Origin: JANQKX01 sp039028695 | Lineage (GTDB): Bacteria; Pseudomonadota; Alphaproteobacteria; Kiloniellales; Kiloniellaceae | Assembly: GCA_039028695.1 (NCBI GenBank) | Contig: JBCCHN010000048.1 | Location: 1-32,889, forward strand | Length of the DNA stretch: 32,889 nt | Direction: 5' to 3' | In this document: positions 27,894 through 32,889 of the stretch, in pieces | Numbering within the stretch: position 1 is the first letter of the stretch | How the letters are laid out: each line of letters opens with the position of its first letter | Program-made: the position numbers and the translations under genes | Notes under the pieces: generated by a model | Databases searched by the model: none | Told to the model about the DNA's origin: nothing | The model's input: only the letters and a program-made list of their open reading frames with translations

Positions 27894-30800
27894 ATGCTAG
27901 CCCGTACCACTAAAATCGCGCTGGAGATTGTTACCGGCCTTTTGACCTTTTTAGCAGTATTGATTGCAGTGGCGGTTTGGCGTCTTTCGACCGGACCGGT
28001 GGAGTTAAATTTCCTCAATCCCTTCCTAGAGGAAAGCCTGAACGCGGCTCTAGACGGTAATAAACTTACGATTGGCCGTACCATTCTAATTTGGCGCGGC
28101 GACCGTAATGCAGTGGGCCTGGAGGCCAAGGATTTACGGCTCCGTAATCCAACTGGGCAGAACGTCGTGGAGCTGCCTGACTTAGATGTAAAGCTCAGCC
28201 TGCGGGCGCTGCTTCAGGGCACCGTCGCGCCCACCACAGTGAGTATGAGGGGTGCTCACATCCATGTGGTTCGCAGCCGGGATGGCCGTTTCATCCTGGG
28301 CAGCGGTTCGGCAAGGCGTCAGTTGGGGGAAGCGCCCAGCGCCGATTTTTCGGGCGAACTTTCCAGCTTGCTGGACCGGATCATGGCCTCGGCGGATCCG
28401 GGCAAGCCTTTGTCGTTTTTACAATCGGTTCAGCTCATCGACGGCCGCCTGACGGTCCAAGACGAGCGCCTGGGCTTTTCCTGGGACGCGCCCATGCCTT
28501 CGGTAAAGCTGGACCGGGCGGGCGAGGGTCTGACCGGTGAAGCCTATTTAGGTATTGGCGCATTGCCCAACCCCGCATCCGTGCGAATCGGTCTTTACTA
28601 TCAGCACAGTCGGCGCAGCGTGACCTTGACTGCCTTTTTTTCCGACTTGCGCCCGCTGGAGCTGGAGCCCTTGATTGGCGACATAGGCCCCGTGGGCCGC
28701 TTGACGATTCCCTTGCGCGGCAGCCTGGCGGTCACCATGGATGTGGACGGTCATTTCAGCCGGGCCGAGGCTGATATTGTTGGTGCCGCCGGTCCCCTCG
28801 CCCTGCCGGGGGTTTTTGATCAGCCCTTACCTCTTAGGGAGTTTGTTCTGAAAGCCAGGCTAACCCAGCAAGGTCGCCATTTGGAACTTTCCCAAGCACG
28901 ATTTGATTTTGATGGCCCGGATGGAAGCGGACCCAGCCTAGCCCTTTCGGGGGCTGCGCAAACCGAGGCTACCATGTTCGCCGGCCCCATTGATATCGTC
29001 CTCGAGGCCGAAGCGCAAAATGTGACGGCTGAACAGTTGGAAATCTATTGGCCAGTCCAAGCGGCGCACGATGCCCGTGAGTGGGTGATCGAGAACATCA
29101 CCGCCGGTGCGGTCGATCGTGCTTCGGCCCAGGTGAGCGCCCGTTGGGATGACCCCAAAGACGGCGAGCCGGTGGTCGAGGCCTTGGCGGGGGAGTTGGA
29201 CTACCGCGATCTGGAAGTTCACTATCTGCCTCCGTTGCCTCCGGTCACGGGGGTATCGGGAACCAGCCGGTTCGATCTGAGCAGCTTTACCTTTGATGTG
29301 GAACAGGGCCAGGTATCTATCGGATCTGAAGGCATATTAAAGGTCGCCGATGCCACGATCCACATTACCGGACTAGACTCAACCAGCGACGATCCGACCC
29401 AAGCAGAGCAGCTTGCACTCGAACTGACAGCGGACGGGCCGATTACTGCGGCCCTTACCTTATTGGACAACGAACGTTTGGATCTTCTGTCTGGTTTAGG
29501 CATTGACCCAAAGGGCAGCGGCGGGGCCGTTTCCGCCGATGTGGACTTTCAGTTTCCTCTGCTGGAGGACCTGACATTTGACCAGATGGAGATCCAGACC
29601 GAGGCCAAGCTCAGCGATCTGGAGCTTTCGGCATTCGTCTTTGGTCAGAACGTGACGGATGGTCAAATTGATTTGTCCCTAGACAAAGACTCTATGCGCC
29701 TTGTGGGCCCTTTAAAGCTGGGTGGCGTGGCCACTGAAATTACCTGGCAGGAGCAATTTAACAGCGACGTGACGGTGCGCACCGAGCTGGCGGCCTCTTT
29801 GACAAATATGACAGATGCCCAGCGCCAGGCCTTTGGCCTGGATATTCAGGGCATGGTCAAAGGGCCGGTTTCCGCAAAAGTTGACCTTAAGGTGGACCCC
29901 GAAAACAAGGGGCAGGCCGATGTGATTGTTGACCTAACTCAGGCCGGTCTTGAAATCGAGGGCCTAGACTGGACCAAAGCGGCCGGCACGCCGGGTACGG
30001 CCTCCTTGGCGGTTTTGCTTCAGGACTATGTGCCCACATCCTATCGCGACATCGTCCTTGATGCTGGTACCATACGGGCGAACGGCTGGGCCGATGCCAA
30101 CGCTGCGGGGGATGGCTTACGCCGCCTACACCTGAGTCAGCTCTCCCATCAGGGCACGTCCCTTCAAGGGGTCACTTTGAACATGAGCGAGGCCGCCTTG
30201 GATATAGAGATCGCTGGCGGCACTCTTGATGCCGGTGCGATCTTATGGCCGGAGAGAGGAAACCAAGACAAGGCAGACCAAAGTAACAGCGCAGAATCTT
30301 CCGATTCATCCGATTCAAATGTCTCAACGGACTTGGCCTACGACCAAAAAGACTTTGAAACGGACGACACTCAATCCGTCACATTGTCCGCCCCCTCCTT
30401 GAAACGGATGGTTTTTGGATCGGGTCGGTATTTGCAAGATGTGACATTGGAATTTCAGCGGGTAGAAAAGGCGTGGCAGTCCTTTATGTTGTCGGGCGGG
30501 ATCCCGGATGCTCTTTGGTCGCTAGAACAAGAGGCGGATTCACAAAGCCCCAGCGAGCCGGCGAAAGAAACCAATGGCAGTCCTATTTCCGAGGACGAAG
30601 CCGCGACGGTTACGAACCCAATCCCCCACAGCTTGAGGATTGATTTCCGGCCCGGTGGAACCGGTTACGACCTAACGGTGGAAACCACTGATTTCGGCGC
30701 CGCGCTTCGGTCCTTGAACATCATCGATACTTTGGGCGGTGGCAATTTTAAGCTCGTTGGGCAAAGCGACGGTCCCCTCACAGCCGCTCCCCTGAAAGGT

Positions 30801-31319
30801 CAGGTGGAAATGGAGGACTTTGTCCTCCTCAAGGCGCCGGTGATGGCACGGCTCTTGACCATCGGATCTCTGACCGGACTGTCCGATACTCTGCAAGGTG
30901 ATGGCATCGCTTTTCGTGAGCTAGCGGGTGACTTCACCCTAACCGATGAGACGCTCACCATCGGCATGCTTCGCACCCATGGCCCGGCTTTGGGGCTGAC
31001 AGCTCAGGGCAACGTGGAGTTGGAGCAAGATCAAACTCATTTAAGGGGCACTTTGGTGCCGGCCTATACGATTAATAATCTCCTTGGAGAAATTCCCTTG
31101 ATTGGCGATTTTCTCATCGGTGGCGAAGGTGAAGGCCTGTTGGCCTTGACTTACAAGATTTCAGGTCCCATTGAGGATCCGGACATTTCAGTCAATCCCC
31201 TCTCGGCTCTGGCGCCGGGCTTTCTCCGTGGCCTTTTCACCTTGGGGGATGGGGAGGATGCGCCTGACGAAATCGGCGCCTTTCCCAAGGATCAAGACGA
31301 GCGTTTGCTTCAGAAGTAA
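27894..31319 (+). CDS. YhdP/AsmA-like inner-membrane anchored protein
   Basis: A 1141-residue protein with an N-terminal membrane helix (about 5-28, LEIVTGLLTFLAVLIAVAVW) and a very large beta-rich extracytoplasmic region. N-terminal half: DUF3971-type segments (e.g. GTVAPTTVSMRGAHIHVVRS; WVIENITAGAVDRASAQVSA). C-terminus: AsmA-like repeats (GNFKLVGQSDGPLTAAPLKG; YKISGPIEDPDISVNPLSALAPG). Such proteins are thought to form bridge-like grooves moving phospholipids between inner and outer membranes (E. coli YhdP, TamB, YdbH). Two hydrophilic Ser/Asp/Glu-rich insertions (about 785-825 and 875-908) look disordered. The start at 27894 is preferred over 27849, which adds 15 residues before the helix. 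Divergent from glnE. Confidence 0.85.
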   Translation: MLARTTKIALEIVTGLLTFLAVLIAVAVWRLSTGPVELNFLNPFLEESLNAALDGNKLTIGRTILIWRGDRNAVGLEAKDLRLRNPTGQNVVELPDLDVKLSLRALLQGTVAPTTVSMRGAHIHVVRSRDGRFILGSGSARRQLGEAPSADFSGELSSLLDRIMASADPGKPLSFLQSVQLIDGRLTVQDERLGFSWDAPMPSVKLDRAGEGLTGEAYLGIGALPNPASVRIGLYYQHSRRSVTLTAFFSDLRPLELEPLIGDIGPVGRLTIPLRGSLAVTMDVDGHFSRAEADIVGAAGPLALPGVFDQPLPLREFVLKARLTQQGRHLELSQARFDFDGPDGSGPSLALSGAAQTEATMFAGPIDIVLEAEAQNVTAEQLEIYWPVQAAHDAREWVIENITAGAVDRASAQVSARWDDPKDGEPVVEALAGELDYRDLEVHYLPPLPPVTGVSGTSRFDLSSFTFDVEQGQVSIGSEGILKVADATIHITGLDSTSDDPTQAEQLALELTADGPITAALTLLDNERLDLLSGLGIDPKGSGGAVSADVDFQFPLLEDLTFDQMEIQTEAKLSDLELSAFVFGQNVTDGQIDLSLDKDSMRLVGPLKLGGVATEITWQEQFNSDVTVRTELAASLTNMTDAQRQAFGLDIQGMVKGPVSAKVDLKVDPENKGQADVIVDLTQAGLEIEGLDWTKAAGTPGTASLAVLLQDYVPTSYRDIVLDAGTIRANGWADANAAGDGLRRLHLSQLSHQGTSLQGVTLNMSEAALDIEIAGGTLDAGAILWPERGNQDKADQSNSAESSDSSDSNVSTDLAYDQKDFETDDTQSVTLSAPSLKRMVFGSGRYLQDVTLEFQRVEKAWQSFMLSGGIPDALWSLEQEADSQSPSEPAKETNGSPISEDEAATVTNPIPHSLRIDFRPGGTGYDLTVETTDFGAALRSLNIIDTLGGGNFKLVGQSDGPLTAAPLKGQVEMEDFVLLKAPVMARLLTIGSLTGLSDTLQGDGIAFRELAGDFTLTDETLTIGMLRTHGPALGLTAQGNVELEQDQTHLRGTLVPAYTINNLLGEIPLIGDFLIGGEGEGLLALTYKISGPIEDPDISVNPLSALAPGFLRGLFTLGDGEDAPDEIGAFPKDQDERLLQK
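30300..30317. repeat. 9-bp in-frame tandem repeat in an acidic linker
   Basis: TCCGATTCA occurs twice in tandem (30300-30308, 30309-30317), encoding repeated Ser-Asp-Ser within the low-complexity insertion of the YhdP-like protein. The unit keeps the frame, so length variation between strains would be tolerated. Confidence 0.8.
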
Positions 31320-31329
31320 TAGGGAAAGA

Positions 31330-31950
31330 CTACTCGGTCTTTGGCCGGGTCATAGTGAAACGATCTTCCACAACGCAATAGTCCATATAGCCCAGGCGCG
31401 CGATGGGCTTCAGTTTTGCGATATCGACGTAGCCTTCCGTCAGAATTGACTCATCTATGTGAATGCCGAGCACTTGCCCGAAGACCACAGTATTGGGCTG
31501 ATTGGGATCGGGTGAGGGCAGCTGCAGACTTTGCAGATAACGGCATTCCATATGCACCGGGCTTTCCTTAACCCGGGGCGGCGCCACCAGCTTTGAGGCG
31601 ATAGGGGTCAAGCCCGCCATCTCGAACTCGTCCCGGTCCCGGGCCACCATAGCCGAAGATACATTCATGGACTCGCGGGTATCCCAGGTCGCTAAGTTAC
31701 AAACGAATTCTTTGGTGGACTCGATATTGACCACACTGTCCTTGGCGCCACCCTCGCTGTGGGCGCCGTTATTGGCAAACATCACGATCGGCGGATCCGC
31801 AGCCACGGCATTAAAAAAACTATAAGGTGCCAAATTGAGTCGGCCCTCGACGTCCTGGGAGCTGATCCATCCGATCGGTCGGGGCGCCACCAGCGACTTG
31901 AAAGGGTTGCGAGCCAATCCATGGGGCTCGTCGACCTTATAAAACATCAT
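31330..31950 (-). CDS. Flavin reductase-like domain protein (DIM6/NTAB family)
   Basis: A 206-residue FMN-binding split-barrel protein. The N-terminal PFKSLVAPRPIGWISSQDVEGRLNLAPYSFFNAVAADPPIVMF is the flavin-binding signature of the DIM6/NTAB flavin reductase-like family, usually NAD(P)H:FMN oxidoreductases supplying reduced flavin or acting on their own substrates. The later segments ESPVHMECRYLQSLQL and VVFGQVLGIHIDESIL also fit. Two adjacent ATGs (31950, 31947) follow CGGGGTGA; an in-frame TTG at 31986 is less likely. It lies 36 bases downstream of tyrS on the same strand and converges with the YhdP-like gene (10-base gap). The physiological substrate is unknown. Confidence 0.87.
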   Translation of the reverse strand: MMFYKVDEPHGLARNPFKSLVAPRPIGWISSQDVEGRLNLAPYSFFNAVAADPPIVMFANNGAHSEGGAKDSVVNIESTKEFVCNLATWDTRESMNVSSAMVARDRDEFEMAGLTPIASKLVAPPRVKESPVHMECRYLQSLQLPSPDPNQPNTVVFGQVLGIHIDESILTEGYVDIAKLKPIARLGYMDYCVVEDRFTMTRPKTE

Positions 31951-31986
31951 TTCACCCCGATTTATCGGTTGGTTATGCGCGCTCAA

Positions 31987-32889
31987 TCAGGAGGGGCGCA
32001 CTAAAACATGGCGTTTTTTGCCCGCGGATAGTTTTATAACGCCTTCCGCCGCGATGTCTTGTGTTGAGACCTTCTGCCCTTCGTCTGCGATTTTCTCGTC
32101 ATTAAGGCGCGCGCCCCCTCCCTTGATGAGGCGTCTTGCCTCGCCATTGCTGGTGGCCAGACCGGCTTGGCGAAACAGCTCGAAGGCGGGGATGCCCTGC
32201 GCCAAATCCCCTTCGGCGATGGTTACGCTGGGCAGGTCCGCCGCGACTTGACCGGCTTCAAAGGTTTGCCGGGCGGTCTCCGCGGCCTTGGCGGCGGCCT
32301 CGGCCCCCCGGCACATCTTGGTGGCTTCATCGGCGAGGATTTTTTTGGCCTCGTTAATCTCCGAGCCTTCCAGAGCTTCCAGGCGTTTGACTTCTTCCTC
32401 GTCAAGATCGGTGAAGAGCCTCAGGAACCGCCCCACATCCGCATCCTCGGTGTTGCGCCAGTATTGCCAGTAATCATAGGCCGGCAATTTGGCTTCATTG
32501 AGCCAAACCGCGCCCTCGGCCGTCTTGCCCATCTTGGCGCCGGAGGAGGTGGTGAGCAGGGGGACAGTCAAGCCAAAGAGAGCCCTTTGGTCCACACGTC
32601 GACCCAACTCGACCCCGTTGACGATGTTGCCCCACTGATCCGAGCCGCCCATCTGCAAGACACAATTGCGGCGCCGGGCCAGCTCCAAAAAGTCGTAGGC
32701 CTGCAGGATCATGTAGTTGAATTCCAAAAAGCTTAGGGGCTGCTCCCGGTCCAGGCGCAACTTCACCGAGTCGAAGGAGAGCATGCGGTTAATGGAAAAA
32801 TGCCGCCCGTAGTCCCTGAGGAAATCGATGTAATTGAGGCCGGCGAGCCAATCATTGTTGTTGACCATGACCGCATCGTTGGGGCCGTC
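31987..32889 (-). CDS. tyrS: Tyrosyl-tRNA synthetase, 5' part beyond window
   Basis: The last 300 residues of TyrRS; the N-terminal part with the HIGH-like motif lies beyond the right edge, since the frame stays open through the final base. Visible are QMGGSDQWGNIVNGVEL (tyrosine-binding loop), the class I signature in the form GAKMGKTAEGAVWL (KMGKT in place of KMSKS, common in bacterial TyrRS), and a C-terminal S4 RNA-binding domain (LATSNGEARRLIKGGGARLNDEKI). It charges tRNA-Tyr with tyrosine in the cytoplasm. It probably precedes the flavin-reductase gene in one transcript (36-base spacer). The ATG at 32868 is internal, not the real start. Confidence 0.95.
   Translation of the reverse strand, partial: DGPNDAVMVNNNDWLAGLNYIDFLRDYGRHFSINRMLSFDSVKLRLDREQPLSFLEFNYMILQAYDFLELARRRNCVLQMGGSDQWGNIVNGVELGRRVDQRALFGLTVPLLTTSSGAKMGKTAEGAVWLNEAKLPAYDYWQYWRNTEDADVGRFLRLFTDLDEEEVKRLEALEGSEINEAKKILADEATKMCRGAEAAAKAAETARQTFEAGQVAADLPSVTIAEGDLAQGIPAFELFRQAGLATSNGEARRLIKGGGARLNDEKIADEGQKVSTQDIAAEGVIKLSAGKKRHVLVRPS

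Noticed and set aside
1..32889. tRNA, rRNA or tmRNA genes
   Set aside because: The intergenic gaps were read for cloverleaf-like arms and T-loop sequence (GTTCGA-N-TC), and none was convincing.

Overview
The window looks like a chromosomal segment of a free-living alphaproteobacterium, most likely of Rhodospirillales type. The evidence is the gene order purB / F1-ATPase zeta subunit (DUF1476) / purC / purS / purQ / purL / bolA / grxD, which is typical of that class. A small DUF6614-like protein, a DUF455 ferritin-like protein, a YhdP/AsmA-like giant and glnE fit the same picture. Base composition is moderately GC-rich, with GC-ending codons in most genes. No rRNA, tRNA, CRISPR array, insertion sequence, integrase or phage gene was recognised. 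The species is not identifiable from the sequence alone.

Layout. (1) 1-2174: small exported or membrane proteins (a secreted unknown, a 39-residue membrane peptide, a secreted 125-residue protein, a glycine-zipper lipoprotein) with two gene-poor stretches. (2) 2175-3587: an abutting receiver / histidine-phosphotransfer pair and a small unknown. (3) 3646-8831, minus strand: purC - NrtS-like membrane protein - purS - purQ - purL - bolA - grxD, i.e. de novo purine synthesis followed by an iron-sulfur/iron-sensing pair. (4) 9014-12801: NRDE/TANGO2-like protein, DUF1476, a 2OG-Fe(II)-type oxygenase behind purB, and a DUF6614-like protein. (5) 12817-16372, minus strand: DUF455 - GNAT - membrane-anchored degenerate SNase - TPR/SGNH protein. 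(6) 16527-19552, plus strand: thiol dioxygenase - four-domain rhodanese - GNAT, closed by a strong intrinsic terminator. (7) 19727-22541, minus strand: EamA transporter - Ada - 2OG-Fe(II) oxygenase, with Ada and the oxygenase overlapping by ATGA. (8) 22657-32889: bcp, a MATE exporter, glnE, a YhdP-like AsmA protein, a flavin-reductase-like protein and the 3' part of tyrS, which runs off the window.

How the genes work together. The purine block covers FGAM synthase (PurS, PurQ, PurL), SAICAR synthetase (PurC) and adenylosuccinate lyase (PurB). GrxD and BolA form a known iron-sulfur partnership. The dioxygenase-rhodanese-GNAT operon looks like a sulfur/thiol oxidation unit. EamA-Ada-oxygenase looks like an alkylation-response unit. 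CheY-like plus Hpt suggests a phosphorelay module lacking a local kinase.

Most noteworthy: a TPR/SGNH protein whose usual GDS nucleophile position reads GDHH; the dioxygenase/four-rhodanese/GNAT operon with a tandem near-palindromic leader; a set of 10-16 bp tandem duplications located mostly in gene leaders; and sharply bounded AT-leaning, rare-codon patches inside purC, purL and glnE. No clear novel defence or mobile system was found. Most of the window is ordinary core genome.
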